Shown here one piece after another: positions 53,234 to 62,241 of a stretch of 64,000 bases of DNA. The stretch covers positions 310,001 to 374,000 of the forward strand of contig JAJRPF010000048.1 in the NCBI GenBank assembly GCA_024280885.1, given 5' to 3'. The position numbers and the translations under genes were made by a program. Each line of letters opens with the position of its first letter. Position 1 is the first letter of the stretch. This DNA is from Planctomycetota bacterium (GTDB lineage Bacteria > Planctomycetota > JAJSAM01 > JAJVHW01). The notes beneath the pieces were generated by a model. The model saw nothing but the letters and a program-made list of their open reading frames with translations, made no database searches and had not been told where the DNA came from.

Positions 53234-54934
53234 ATGACGGCGACGACCGTTGACGAGCGACGCTGGCACGAGCACTACGACGCAGGTGTTCTGGCCAACG
53301 TGGACTTCCATGAGGTCACGCTCTACGAGGCGTTCGAGCGCACGGTGAAGCGCTTTGGTCAGCGCCCGGCGTTGATCTTCATGAACTGTCGCCTGACGTA
53401 CGCGGAAGTCGCCGAAGAGGTTTGCAAGCTTTCGGCAGGGCTCGCATCGCTCGGAGTCACGAAGGGGACGCGCGTCGCCGTCCATTTGCCGAACCTGCCG
53501 CAGACGTCGATTGCGGTCCTGGCCATCATGCGACTCGGCGGTCACGTCGTGATGACGAACCCTCTGTACGTGCCGCGCGAGATCGAGCACCAGTGGAATG
53601 ACGCGCAGGTGAAGGTCGCGATCACAGGGGGCTGGCTCTACCAGTCGAAGCTTGCCGCGCTGCGTCCGAAGCTCCAGGTCGAGCACTACGTGATCTCGCA
53701 CGTGCCGGACTACCTGCGATTTCCGCTCAATCTGTTGGCGCCGCTCAAGCTCAGGAAGTCGGGGCTCCACGCGAAGGTTCCGGCTGGCCCGGGCATCGTC
53801 GAGTTGAGGGCGCTCTTGAAGGGCGGGCACACGACGCCTGCACCCGCGCAGACGCAACTCGGCGACATCGCATTGCTGCAGTACACGGGCGGCACGACCG
53901 GTCCGGCGAAGGGCGTGATGCTCTCGCACGGCAACCTGTCGTATCACGTGCAGCAACTGCGCGCATGGTTGCCGACGCTTCGAGACGGCGAAGAGGTCGC
54001 GCTCGGCTCGCTGCCGTATTTTCACGTGTTCGGTTTCACGTGTTCGATGCTGCTCTCGATCTACACGGGTGCCGCGGTCGTTCTCATGCCGAACCCGCGC
54101 GACATCGACCGGATGATGTCGAATATCCAGAAGCACCGGATCTCGCTCTTTCCCGCGGTGCCTGCCCTCTTCAACTCGCTCAACCAGCACCCGCGACTCA
54201 CCGAGTATGACGTCTCGTCGATCCGCTGCTGTGTCTCTGGCTCCGCTCCGCTACCGGCCGATGTGCTGCGCCGGTTCGAGGAGTTGACCGGAGCGAAGAT
54301 CAGCGAGGGTTTCGGCATGACCGAGTGCTCTCCGTGCACGCATTGCAATCCGATCGGCGGGCTGAGAAAGGTCGGCTCCATCGGCGTGCCCCTACCGAAT
54401 ACGGACGCGCGCATCGTCGATCCCGACGACGGGGTCACGGACATGCCGGTGGGGACCGAGGGCGAGCTCATCGTCTCCGGCCCACAGGTCATGCTCGGGT
54501 ACTGGGGGCGCGACGAGGCGACTGCGGCGACCATCCGCGACGGGTGGCTCTACACGGGCGACCTCGCCGTGATGGATGACGACGGCTTCTTCCGCATCGT
54601 CGGCCGCAAGAAAGACATGATTCTGGCCTCGGGCTACAACGTCTACCCGGACGAGATCGACCGCGTCCTCGCCGGTCATCCCGCCGTCTTCGAGGCCTGC
54701 ACGATCGGCATCCCGGACGAGAAGCGCGGCGAGACGGTCAAGGCGTTCGTGGCCCTCCTTCCCGGCAAGAGCGCGACCGCCGACGAACTCACTGAGCATT
54801 GCCGCGAGAACTTGGCGGCGTACAAGGTGCCGCGTGACATCGAGTTCCGAGCGGACCTCCCGAAGAGCTCGATGATGAAGCTGTTGCGCCGCGAACTGCG
54901 CGCCGAGGAACTCGAGAAGCGAGGTCTCGCTTGA
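53234..54934 (+). CDS. fadD: Long-chain acyl-CoA ligase (AMP-binding)
   Basis: A 566-residue ANL-superfamily enzyme with the P-loop LQYTGGTTGPAKG, the acyl-binding EGFGMTECSP, the GDLAVMDDDGFFRIVGRKKDMI hinge and NVYPDEID, plus the catalytic Lys near the end (LPKSSMMKLLRREL). It activates imported fatty acids to acyl-CoA. It is the first gene of the beta-oxidation block and is preceded by GGAGG. FadR-type regulation is likely because a FadR-like operator lies just past its stop, in front of the next gene. Confidence 0.9.
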   Translation: MTATTVDERRWHEHYDAGVLANVDFHEVTLYEAFERTVKRFGQRPALIFMNCRLTYAEVAEEVCKLSAGLASLGVTKGTRVAVHLPNLPQTSIAVLAIMRLGGHVVMTNPLYVPREIEHQWNDAQVKVAITGGWLYQSKLAALRPKLQVEHYVISHVPDYLRFPLNLLAPLKLRKSGLHAKVPAGPGIVELRALLKGGHTTPAPAQTQLGDIALLQYTGGTTGPAKGVMLSHGNLSYHVQQLRAWLPTLRDGEEVALGSLPYFHVFGFTCSMLLSIYTGAAVVLMPNPRDIDRMMSNIQKHRISLFPAVPALFNSLNQHPRLTEYDVSSIRCCVSGSAPLPADVLRRFEELTGAKISEGFGMTECSPCTHCNPIGGLRKVGSIGVPLPNTDARIVDPDDGVTDMPVGTEGELIVSGPQVMLGYWGRDEATAATIRDGWLYTGDLAVMDDDGFFRIVGRKKDMILASGYNVYPDEIDRVLAGHPAVFEACTIGIPDEKRGETVKAFVALLPGKSATADELTEHCRENLAAYKVPRDIEFRADLPKSSMMKLLRRELRAEELEKRGLA

Positions 54935-54980
54935 GCTTCTCGGCCCTGCGCCCTTGACGTGCGCCCCCGCTTCCCACAGA

Positions 54981-55000
54981 ATGAATGAATGTTCATTCAT
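54981..55000. promoter_or_regulatory. FadR-like TetR-family operator
   Basis: ATGAATGAATGTTCATTCAT is a 20-base palindrome with perfect 9-bp arms. It agrees closely with the Bacillus subtilis FadR box (TGAATGAMTANTCATTCA), differing at one central base. It lies just upstream of the TetR-type regulator gene at the head of the downstream beta-oxidation genes, so autoregulation and acyl-CoA-responsive repression are likely. Confidence 0.75.
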
Positions 55001-55044
55001 GCTTGTCCTGGCGGCGATACGAGGCTCGATCCGGCGGGTCTCGC

Positions 55045-55671
55045 GTGACGCGTGCCGAGCCACAGGGAGGTGGTCGCGTTGGCGGCAAGGAAGCGAGAAT
55101 CCTGCAGGCTGCCGTCAGCGTGTTCGCCGAGAACGGCTACCACGGCTCGAGCATGGCGCAGGTCGCCGCCGAGGCCGGGGTGGCGACCGGGACGATCTAT
55201 CTCTACTTCGGGCGCAAGCAGGATCTGTTGATCACGCTTTTCCAGCGCAATCTGGGGGAGTACATCGAGCGTTGTCGCCCGGCGTTGAACGCTGAAGCGG
55301 TCGGTGTTCCGCGTCTGCGCCGCATGGTGTCCATGCATCTCGAGTTCTTCACGGAGGATCGCGCGCTCGCCAGCGTGTTTCAGATCCACGCCCGCGAGCC
55401 GGACCCAGTGTTGCGTGCGGGCATCCAGCCCACCGTGGCGGCGTACTTCGACCTCATCTCCGAGGTCGTGCAGTCCGGAGTGGACAACGGAGCGTTCGCC
55501 CACGATCTCGATCCGCGCCTGGCGCGTGACATGTTCTTCGGCGCGCTCGACGAAGTGGTCACGCGCTGGGTTCGCGCGCAGCACCCCTTCCCCTTGATGT
55601 CCGTGCGCGCCCCCCTGGCGGCCATGCTCGCCCGCGGATTTGGCGCCCAACTGTCCGGAGATCCCTCGTGA
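55045..55671 (+). CDS. TetR/AcrR-family regulator, FadR-like
   Basis: A 208-residue regulator. The N-terminal helix-turn-helix reads ILQAAVSVFAENGYHGSSMAQVAAEAGVATGTIYLYFGRKQDLL, the usual TetR arrangement, and the C-terminal part binds ligand, probably long-chain acyl-CoA. The start is set to GTG 55045 because an in-frame ATG at 54985 lies inside the operator. The stop overlaps the next GTG (GTGA). Placement within a beta-oxidation operon behind a FadR box supports its role as repressor of these genes. Confidence 0.85.
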   Translation: MTRAEPQGGGRVGGKEARILQAAVSVFAENGYHGSSMAQVAAEAGVATGTIYLYFGRKQDLLITLFQRNLGEYIERCRPALNAEAVGVPRLRRMVSMHLEFFTEDRALASVFQIHAREPDPVLRAGIQPTVAAYFDLISEVVQSGVDNGAFAHDLDPRLARDMFFGALDEVVTRWVRAQHPFPLMSVRAPLAAMLARGFGAQLSGDPS

Positions 55672-58055
55672 GTGACGCAAGCTTTGGAGCGACGGCGCGC
55701 ATCGAGCGCGCAGCGGTGCTCGGTGCCGGCGTGATGGGGGCGGCGATCGCCGCGCATCTCGCGAACGTCGGTATCCCGACACTCCTCCTGGACATCCCGG
55801 CGCACGAGGGGCCCGACCGCGATGCGCCGGCGCGAGCCGGACTGAAACGCGCGACGAAGAGCAAGCCCGCGGCATTCTCGTGCGCTCGCGCACGTTCGCT
55901 CATCGAGGTGGGCAACCTCGAAGATGATCTGCCGCGACTCGCCGAATGCGACTGGGTAATCGAGGCGATCATCGAAGATCTGGCGATCAAGGAAGGACTC
56001 TACCGCGCGGTGGCACCACACCTCGGGCCACGCGCCATCCTCTCGTCGAATACGTCGGGGCTCTCGGTGCGCGCTCTCTCCGACGCGCTGCCCGCAAGCG
56101 TGCGCCCGCGCTTCCTCGTCACGCACTTCTTCAACCCGCCGCGCTACCTCGAACTACTCGAACTCGTGCGTGGGCCGGAGACCGCCGATGACGTCGTAGC
56201 GCGCATCGAGGACGTCGGCGCGCGCGTGCTCGGAAAGGGGGTCGTCCACGCGAAGGACACGCCGAACTTCATCGCGAACCGCGTCGGCTGCTTCGGCATG
56301 TTCCACGCACTCAAGGTGATGGAGGATGGCGGCTACACGATCGCCGAGGTGGACAAGCTCACGGGGAAGGCGATCGGGCGGCCGAAGAGCGCGACGTTCC
56401 GCACGGCGGATATCGTCGGTCTCGACACGCTCGCGCACGTCACGGGCAACCTCTTCGACCGGTTGACCGACGATCCGGAATGCGCGCTCTTCGATCCGCC
56501 GCAGTTCATGAAGGACCTGATCGCGGACGGCCGACTCGGCGCGAAGACCGGCGCCGGGTTCTACAAGAAGTGCAAGACCGCCGACGGCGGACGCGAGATC
56601 CGGATGGTCGATCCGGCGACGCTCGAGTACGTGCCGCAAGGGAAGGTCATGTTCCCGTCTCTCGAACGTGCGAAGACCGAGGACGATGTTCAGCGACGCC
56701 TGGCCGGGCTGGTGCGCGCGGAGGATCGCGCCGGCGAATTCCTGTGGAAGACGCTCTCGGCCACTCTGCGCTACGCCGCGGCGTGCATCCCGGAGATCGC
56801 CGACGACGTGGCGGGCGTCGACGACGCGCTGCGCTGGGGGTTCGGGTGGGAGCTCGGTCCCTTCGAGATCTGGGATGCCATCGGATTCCGTTGGGCGTGC
56901 GAGCGAATGGCGGGCGAGGGGGCCGTGCTTCCGCCACTCGCCAGCGCACTCTATGAGAGTGGCGCGGAGGGGTTCTATCGCCGCGACTCTGACCAGACGG
57001 CGAGCTTGACCGGCGATGGGACCTTCGCGATCCGCTGTGCCGCGCCGGAGCACCTCGTTCTCGCGGATGTGAAAGCCGCGGGCGGAGTCGTATTCGAGAG
57101 CCCCGATGCCGCCCTCATCGATCTCGGCGACGGCGTCGCCTGCCTGGAATTCACGACGAAGATGAACACCATCGGTCCAGGTGTCATCGACATGCTGGAA
57201 CGCGCGGTCGACGAAGTCGAAGCCAATTGGCGCGGACTCGTGCTCGGCAATGACGGAGCGCAGTTCTCGGTCGGCGCGAACTTGCTGCTCGTCCTCAGCG
57301 AACTCGACGACGACAACTTGGAGGACGTCGAGTGGATGGTCGAACGCTTCCAGCAGATCAATCAGAGATTGCGACTTTCGCGGCGGCCCGTCGTCGCGGC
57401 TCCCCACGGCTTGGCACTCGGGGGGGGCTGCGAACTGACGCTCGGCGCTGACGCCGCATGCGCCGCGCTTGAGACGTACATCGGGTTGGTCGAGGTCGGC
57501 GCCGGACTCGTTCCCGCCGGTGGTGGATGCATGGAGTTCGTGCGCCGCATCGATGAAGCCGCCCCCGCAGACCCGTCCACCGATCTCTTCCCCTACGTGC
57601 GTCGCGCGTTCGAGATCGTTGGCATGGGCAAGGTGGCGACGAGCGGTCACGAAGCCGTCGAGATGGGTTTCTTGCGCCCCACCGACCGCGTCACAATCAG
57701 CCGCCGCCGACTGCTCCACGACGCGAAGAACCTCGTGCTCTCGATGGATCGCGCCGGCTACGCGCCACCGCGGGAGCGGACAGACATCCGCGTCGTCGGT
57801 GAGCCGGGCCTCGCGGCGCTGCGCGTTGGCATGAACCAAATGCTCCGCGCGGGCTGGATCTCCGAGTACGACCGCTTCGTCGGTGACAAGCTCGCGTGGG
57901 TGCTCTGCGGCGGTGAGGTAAGCGCCTCGTCGCGCGTCTCGGAGGCGTATCTCCACGACCTCGAAAAGGAGGCGTTCATGAGCCTCTGCGCCGAGGGCAA
58001 GACCCAGGACCGGATGGAGCATCTCCTGAAGACCGGAAAGCCGCTGAGGAACTGA
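55668..58055 (+). CDS. fadN: 3-hydroxyacyl-CoA dehydrogenase / enoyl-CoA hydratase fusion (FadN type)
   Basis: A 795-residue bifunctional enzyme. The N-terminal dehydrogenase has AAVLGAGVMGAAIAAHLA for NAD, SNTSGLS and THFFNPPRYLELLE. The C-terminal crotonase domain (about 490-700) has F-S-V-G-A-N-L and GLALGGGCELTL with the acid residues needed for hydration, and VEVGAGLVPAGGG. The order, dehydrogenase first and hydratase last, is that of Bacillus FadN, opposite to FadB. It performs steps two and three of beta-oxidation. The GTG start overlaps the regulator stop. Confidence 0.9.
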   Translation: MSDASFGATARIERAAVLGAGVMGAAIAAHLANVGIPTLLLDIPAHEGPDRDAPARAGLKRATKSKPAAFSCARARSLIEVGNLEDDLPRLAECDWVIEAIIEDLAIKEGLYRAVAPHLGPRAILSSNTSGLSVRALSDALPASVRPRFLVTHFFNPPRYLELLELVRGPETADDVVARIEDVGARVLGKGVVHAKDTPNFIANRVGCFGMFHALKVMEDGGYTIAEVDKLTGKAIGRPKSATFRTADIVGLDTLAHVTGNLFDRLTDDPECALFDPPQFMKDLIADGRLGAKTGAGFYKKCKTADGGREIRMVDPATLEYVPQGKVMFPSLERAKTEDDVQRRLAGLVRAEDRAGEFLWKTLSATLRYAAACIPEIADDVAGVDDALRWGFGWELGPFEIWDAIGFRWACERMAGEGAVLPPLASALYESGAEGFYRRDSDQTASLTGDGTFAIRCAAPEHLVLADVKAAGGVVFESPDAALIDLGDGVACLEFTTKMNTIGPGVIDMLERAVDEVEANWRGLVLGNDGAQFSVGANLLLVLSELDDDNLEDVEWMVERFQQINQRLRLSRRPVVAAPHGLALGGGCELTLGADAACAALETYIGLVEVGAGLVPAGGGCMEFVRRIDEAAPADPSTDLFPYVRRAFEIVGMGKVATSGHEAVEMGFLRPTDRVTISRRRLLHDAKNLVLSMDRAGYAPPRERTDIRVVGEPGLAALRVGMNQMLRAGWISEYDRFVGDKLAWVLCGGEVSASSRVSEAYLHDLEKEAFMSLCAEGKTQDRMEHLLKTGKPLRN

Positions 58056-58107
58056 TGCACACGCGTACGCGAATGATGGAGACACGACAGATGGGAGCGC
58101 AACGAAC

Positions 58108-59295
58108 GTGAGCAATGCGAACACGCCGGTGATTGTGAGCGCGGTTCGCACCGCTGTCGGCAAGGCGTTCAAGGGATCGCTCGCCGAGACGCGACCCGAC
58201 GACTTGGCGGCAGCGTGCTTCACGGCCGCACTCGCCCGCGCCCCCGGAGTTGTCGCATCCGACCTCGACGACATCATTCTCGGCTGCGCGATGCCCGAGG
58301 GCGTGCAGGGCCTGAACGTCGCGCGGCTGGCGCAGTTCGTCGCGGGCATTCCGCACTCCGTTCCGGCGATGACCCTCAACCGCTTCTGTTCGAGCGGACT
58401 GCAGTCGATCGCGATGGCCGCGGATCGGATCCGCACCGAGCAGGCGACGGTGATTCTTGCTGGCGGCGCGGAGTCGATGTCGATGGTGCCGATGTCCGGC
58501 GAGCGCTTCGTCCCGAACCCGGCGCTTGTTCGCGATCAACCCGACGCGTACATCGGAATGGGGCACACCGCCGAAGAGGTGGCGCGTCGCTTCGACGTCT
58601 CTCGCGTGGATCAGGATGCATTCGCACTGGCGAGTCATGCGAAGGCCGTCGCGGCGCAGGATGCGGGGCGCTTCGCCGCTGAGATCGTTCCCGTCGAGGT
58701 CACGCACAGGAGCCCAGGTGAACGTGGCGAAAGCATCGTGCACACGCGTACGTTCGATATGGACGAGGGACCCCGCCGCGACACAAGTGCTGCGGCGCTG
58801 GCGAAGTTGAAGCCGGCGTTCTCGCTGCGCGGGACCGTGACGGCGGGCAACAGTTCCCAGACGAGCGATGGCGCCGCCGCGGCGTTGGTGATGAGTCACG
58901 CGCGCGCCGAAGCGCTCGGCTTGGAACCGCTGGCGGTGCTGCGCGGTTATCAGGTCGCTGGCGTTGCGCCCGACATCATGGGGATCGGGCCTGTGGTGGC
59001 CATTCCCAAACTTCTCGCCCATTGCGGCGTCGCGCTCTGCGACGTCGATCTTTTCGAGATCAACGAGGCGTTCGCAGCGCAGGCCGTGTACTGCGTTCGC
59101 GAACTCGGGATCGCGCCGGAGCGGGTCAACGTACTCGGTGGAGCCATTGCGCTCGGACATCCACTCGGTGCGACCGGTGCGAAGCTGACAGCCACTCTCT
59201 TGCACACGATGCAGCGGCGCGATGCGCGCTACGGCATCGTCTCCATGTGCGTTGGCGGCGGGATGGGGGCCGCGGCGCTCTTCGAACGACTCTGA
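58108..59295 (+). CDS. fadA: Acetyl-CoA C-acyltransferase (thiolase)
   Basis: A 395-residue thiolase II with the nucleophile Cys in LNRFCSSGLQ, EINEAFAAQ, GGAIALGHPLGATGA with the catalytic His, and CVGGGMGAA with the second Cys. It cleaves 3-ketoacyl-CoA to acetyl-CoA and a shortened acyl-CoA, the last step of the cycle. It starts with GTG, 52 bases after the FadN-type gene. Confidence 0.9.
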   Translation: MSNANTPVIVSAVRTAVGKAFKGSLAETRPDDLAAACFTAALARAPGVVASDLDDIILGCAMPEGVQGLNVARLAQFVAGIPHSVPAMTLNRFCSSGLQSIAMAADRIRTEQATVILAGGAESMSMVPMSGERFVPNPALVRDQPDAYIGMGHTAEEVARRFDVSRVDQDAFALASHAKAVAAQDAGRFAAEIVPVEVTHRSPGERGESIVHTRTFDMDEGPRRDTSAAALAKLKPAFSLRGTVTAGNSSQTSDGAAAALVMSHARAEALGLEPLAVLRGYQVAGVAPDIMGIGPVVAIPKLLAHCGVALCDVDLFEINEAFAAQAVYCVRELGIAPERVNVLGGAIALGHPLGATGAKLTATLLHTMQRRDARYGIVSMCVGGGMGAAALFERL

Positions 59296-59355
59296 TTCAC
59301 ACGCAACGTGACCTCCAGCCAGGTCTCGAGCACCGACGCCCGCGGAGGCACCCCC

Positions 59356-60687
59356 ATGACGACCACGACCGCAGAGACGACCACGACCACAGAAGCCTCT
59401 CGACGGATCGAGAGCGCCGCGTTCCTGTTGCGCCCGACCGACCCAGGCGACATCTTCGTGCCAGAGCATTTCGACGACGACGCCCGCATGCTGGCCGAGA
59501 GCGTCGAAGACTTCGTCCGCACGCGCGTGATCCCGAACCTGGAACGGATCGATGCGCAAGAGGACGGTCTCCTGGAGTCGCTCGTTCGCGAGGCCGGGGA
59601 ACTGGGCGTCTTCGCCGTGGACGCGCCCGAGGAACTCGGCGGACTCGGAGCACCGAAGACCACTGCGATGCTCGTGTCAGAGCGTCTCGGTCTTGGCGCT
59701 TCATTCACCCCGGCCGTCGCGGTGCAGACGGGGATCGGTGGATTGCCGATCCTCTACTTTGGTACCGTTGAGCAGCGCAAACGCTGGGTCGAACCGATCC
59801 TCTCCGGCGAAGTGATCACCGCCTACGCACTGACCGAAGCGGGCAGTGGATCGGATGCGCTCGGCGCGCGCACGACAGCGACGCATGACGCCGAGCGAGA
59901 AGTCTACGTTCTGAATGGCTCGAAGCAGTTCATCACGAATGCGGGCTTCGCCGACGTTTTCATTGTGTTCGCTCAGGTGGTCGGCGGGCGCTTCACCGCG
60001 TTCATTGTCGAGCGGGACGCACCCGGTTTCACGATTGGTGCCGAGGAGCACAAGCTCGGCTTGAAGGGCTCGTCCACGTGTGCGCTCTCGTTCGTTGATA
60101 CGCCCGTCCCGGCAGCCAACGTGCTCGGAGAGATCGGCAAGGGCCATCGCATCGCGTTCAACGTACTCAATATCGGACGCCTGAAGTTGTCCCCCGCCGT
60201 GCTCGGTGGTGCGAAGGTGTCGCTCGAGACCGGCGCCCGCTACGCGGCGCAGCGCGAACAATTTGGCCGGCCCATTGCCGAGTTTCCCCTGATCCAGCAG
60301 AAGCTCGCGGCGGCGGCGTCGCGCATCTACTGCGCCGAGACCATGGTGTACCGGACGGCGCACGCGATCGACATGCACGTCGCAGGTGACGAGAGTGCGG
60401 GCGATCCGTGCGCACCGATCGTCGCTGCCCTGCGCGAGTTCTCCGTCGAGTGCTCGATCAACAAGGTGTATGCGAGCGAGGCGATGGATTTCGTTGCGGA
60501 CGAGATGCTGCAAGTTCACGGCGGATACGGATACGTCTGCGAGTACCCGGCCGAACGGCACTACCGCGACGCACGGATCAACAGGATCTGGGAGGGGACC
60601 TCCGAGATCAACCGCATGCTCATCACGGGGATGTTGCTGAAGCGAACGATGAAGGGCGACATCGCGCTGCTGCCCGCGATCAAGTAG
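59356..60687 (+). CDS. fadE: Acyl-CoA dehydrogenase, catalytic part (ends at in-frame TAG)
   Basis: A 443-residue acyl-CoA dehydrogenase with YALTEAGSGSDA, FITNAGFAD, VHGGYGYVCEYPAERHYRDARI and the catalytic-Glu block RIWEGTSEINR. It performs the first, FAD-dependent step of beta-oxidation. Full-length FadE-type enzymes of about 590 residues carry an extra helical C-terminal domain. Here TAG follows L-L-P-A-I-K and that domain continues in the same frame as a separate gene from 60703. GGAGG seven bases upstream supports the ATG, 48 bases inside a GTG option. Confidence 0.85.
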   Translation: MTTTTAETTTTTEASRRIESAAFLLRPTDPGDIFVPEHFDDDARMLAESVEDFVRTRVIPNLERIDAQEDGLLESLVREAGELGVFAVDAPEELGGLGAPKTTAMLVSERLGLGASFTPAVAVQTGIGGLPILYFGTVEQRKRWVEPILSGEVITAYALTEAGSGSDALGARTTATHDAEREVYVLNGSKQFITNAGFADVFIVFAQVVGGRFTAFIVERDAPGFTIGAEEHKLGLKGSSTCALSFVDTPVPAANVLGEIGKGHRIAFNVLNIGRLKLSPAVLGGAKVSLETGARYAAQREQFGRPIAEFPLIQQKLAAAASRIYCAETMVYRTAHAIDMHVAGDESAGDPCAPIVAALREFSVECSINKVYASEAMDFVADEMLQVHGGYGYVCEYPAERHYRDARINRIWEGTSEINRMLITGMLLKRTMKGDIALLPAIK

Positions 60688-60702
60688 GTTACCGACGAAC
60701 TG

Positions 60703-61167
60703 ATGCGTCGGCGCCGACGTCCCGTTCGAGACGATGGGTTGTACTCTGCCGAGTTCGCCGCGGTTGAGCAGGCGCGTAAGCAGACGCTCTTCGCCGCGGG
60801 TGTCGCGTCACAGAAGTTCCCACGTACTCTCGAGAACGAGCAAGAGGTACTGGCCTGGCTGGCGGACATGATTATTCAGACGTACGCGATGGAGAGTGCC
60901 GTGCTCCGCGCGGCGCGCGTTCATGCGACCGTCGGGACGGACGGTGCGCGTGCACGCTGCGCCGCGGCGCGCCTCGCGATCGAGACGGGGATGTCCATCG
61001 TTCGTGCGTCTGCTCGGCAGGTGCTGACGGCTGCGGCCGAGGGCGAGGAGCGACGGACCATGCTGGTCTTGCATCGCAAGCTCACGCGCCGCGATCCCTT
61101 CGACGTTCGTGCGGAGGGGCGCCTCTTGGCCGCCGCCGTTCTGCATGCGGATGGCTATCCGTTCTGA
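60703..61167 (+). CDS. Acyl-CoA dehydrogenase C-terminal helical domain, separate gene
   Basis: A 154-residue helical protein that matches the C-terminal extension of FadE-type acyl-CoA dehydrogenases: QTLFAAGVASQKF, LENEQEVLAWLADMIIQTYAMESAVLRA and a final LHRKLTRRDPFDV. It is in the same frame as the dehydrogenase, separated by TAG and four codons (V-T-D-E-L then ATG). The family alignment runs straight through the stop, so this is a split gene or a nonsense mutation. It could still fold onto the catalytic part as a two-piece enzyme. Confidence 0.75.
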   Translation: MRRRRRPVRDDGLYSAEFAAVEQARKQTLFAAGVASQKFPRTLENEQEVLAWLADMIIQTYAMESAVLRAARVHATVGTDGARARCAAARLAIETGMSIVRASARQVLTAAAEGEERRTMLVLHRKLTRRDPFDVRAEGRLLAAAVLHADGYPF

Positions 61168-61257
61168 GCCGCGAGTGGGGCACGAGCCGACGGGCGCTGA
61201 TCTGTCGCGCCGCCTGTTCACGATGAGTTTGAGAAGCATGAGTTCGAGGAGCCATCC

Positions 61258-62139
61258 ATGACCTGGACACCGCCGGACCTGTCGGGGAAAGTCGCGGTCG
61301 TCACGGGCGCGAGTCGTGGCATCGGGAAGTGCGTCGCGTTGCGGCTCGCGGAGTGTGGTGCCGACATCGTAGTGGCCGCCCGTAGCGTGAAGTCTCACGA
61401 CCGGCTGCCAGGGACGATCCACGACACCGTGCGCGAGATCGAAGCGCTCGGCCGCCGCGCGTTGGCGATCCGCACCAACGTCCGCGACGCCGATGCCGTT
61501 GAAGCCATGATCGACCGTGCGGCTGCGCAGATGGGGGGGATCGACATCCTCATCAACAACGCGGGAGCGCTCTGGTGGGAGACCGTCGAGCGCACCCCGA
61601 TCAAGCGCTTCGACCTTGTCATGGACGTGAACGCGCGCGCGGCATTCGCCGCGGCGCACGCCGCGTTGCCGCATATGGTGCGGGCGGGGGGCGGTCACAT
61701 TCTTGTCTACTCACCACCCGTCGATCTCGGCCTGCTGCCGGGCAAAGTCGCCTACTGCATCTCGAAGTTTGGCATGACGATGCTGGCAATGGGACTCGCC
61801 GCGGAGGCGCGCGCACAGAATGTCGCCTGCGCGGCGCTCTGGCCCGCGACTGTCATCGAGTCGCAGGCGTCCATCAACCACGGACTTGGGACGCCAGCGC
61901 AATGGCGCAAGCCCACGATCCTGGCGGACGCCACGCTCGCGATCATCGGGCGGCCCATCGACGAGGTGACCGGGCGCGCCTTCATCGACGAGGAGGCACT
62001 CGCCGAGGTGGGCGTCACCGATCTCGACGCCTATGCATGCGTCCCGGGCGGCTCGCCGATGCGGATCATCGGTGACGCGGCGCGCTCATCCATCTGGACG
62101 CATCGCACCGGATCGGAGCAGCGCAGCACGACCGATTGA
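61258..62139 (+). CDS. Short-chain dehydrogenase/reductase (HSDL2-like)
   Basis: A 293-residue SDR with VVTGASRGIG, N-N-A-G, and the active-site Y-C-I-S-K; the catalytic Ser is in L-V-Y-S-P-P. An insert after the cofactor motif (VAARSVKSHDRLPGTIHDT) is typical of the HSDL2/peroxisomal-type SDRs associated with fatty acid metabolism. It may oxidise or reduce a branched or hydroxylated acyl-CoA in this operon. GAGGAG precedes the ATG. Confidence 0.85.
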   Translation: MTWTPPDLSGKVAVVTGASRGIGKCVALRLAECGADIVVAARSVKSHDRLPGTIHDTVREIEALGRRALAIRTNVRDADAVEAMIDRAAAQMGGIDILINNAGALWWETVERTPIKRFDLVMDVNARAAFAAAHAALPHMVRAGGGHILVYSPPVDLGLLPGKVAYCISKFGMTMLAMGLAAEARAQNVACAALWPATVIESQASINHGLGTPAQWRKPTILADATLAIIGRPIDEVTGRAFIDEEALAEVGVTDLDAYACVPGGSPMRIIGDAARSSIWTHRTGSEQRSTTD

Positions 62140-62241
62140 CACGTGCGTCTCCACCCGCGCGCCTTGACCCGCGTTCCCCCGGCTCTGTACGGTGTTCCTG
62201 TCCGACGGGGCCGATGGCCGCCGTGGGACTGGGAGGTGTCG

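Noticed and set aside
54985..55044. ATG 54985 as start of the TetR-type regulator
   Set aside because: It lies inside the palindromic operator and adds a non-family leader; GTG 55045 is more plausible.
56154..58436. Very long antisense frame opposite the FadN-type gene
   Set aside because: High GC leaves the opposite strand open by chance; the frame is Arg/Ala/His rich without any family motif, while the sense strand encodes a complete enzyme.
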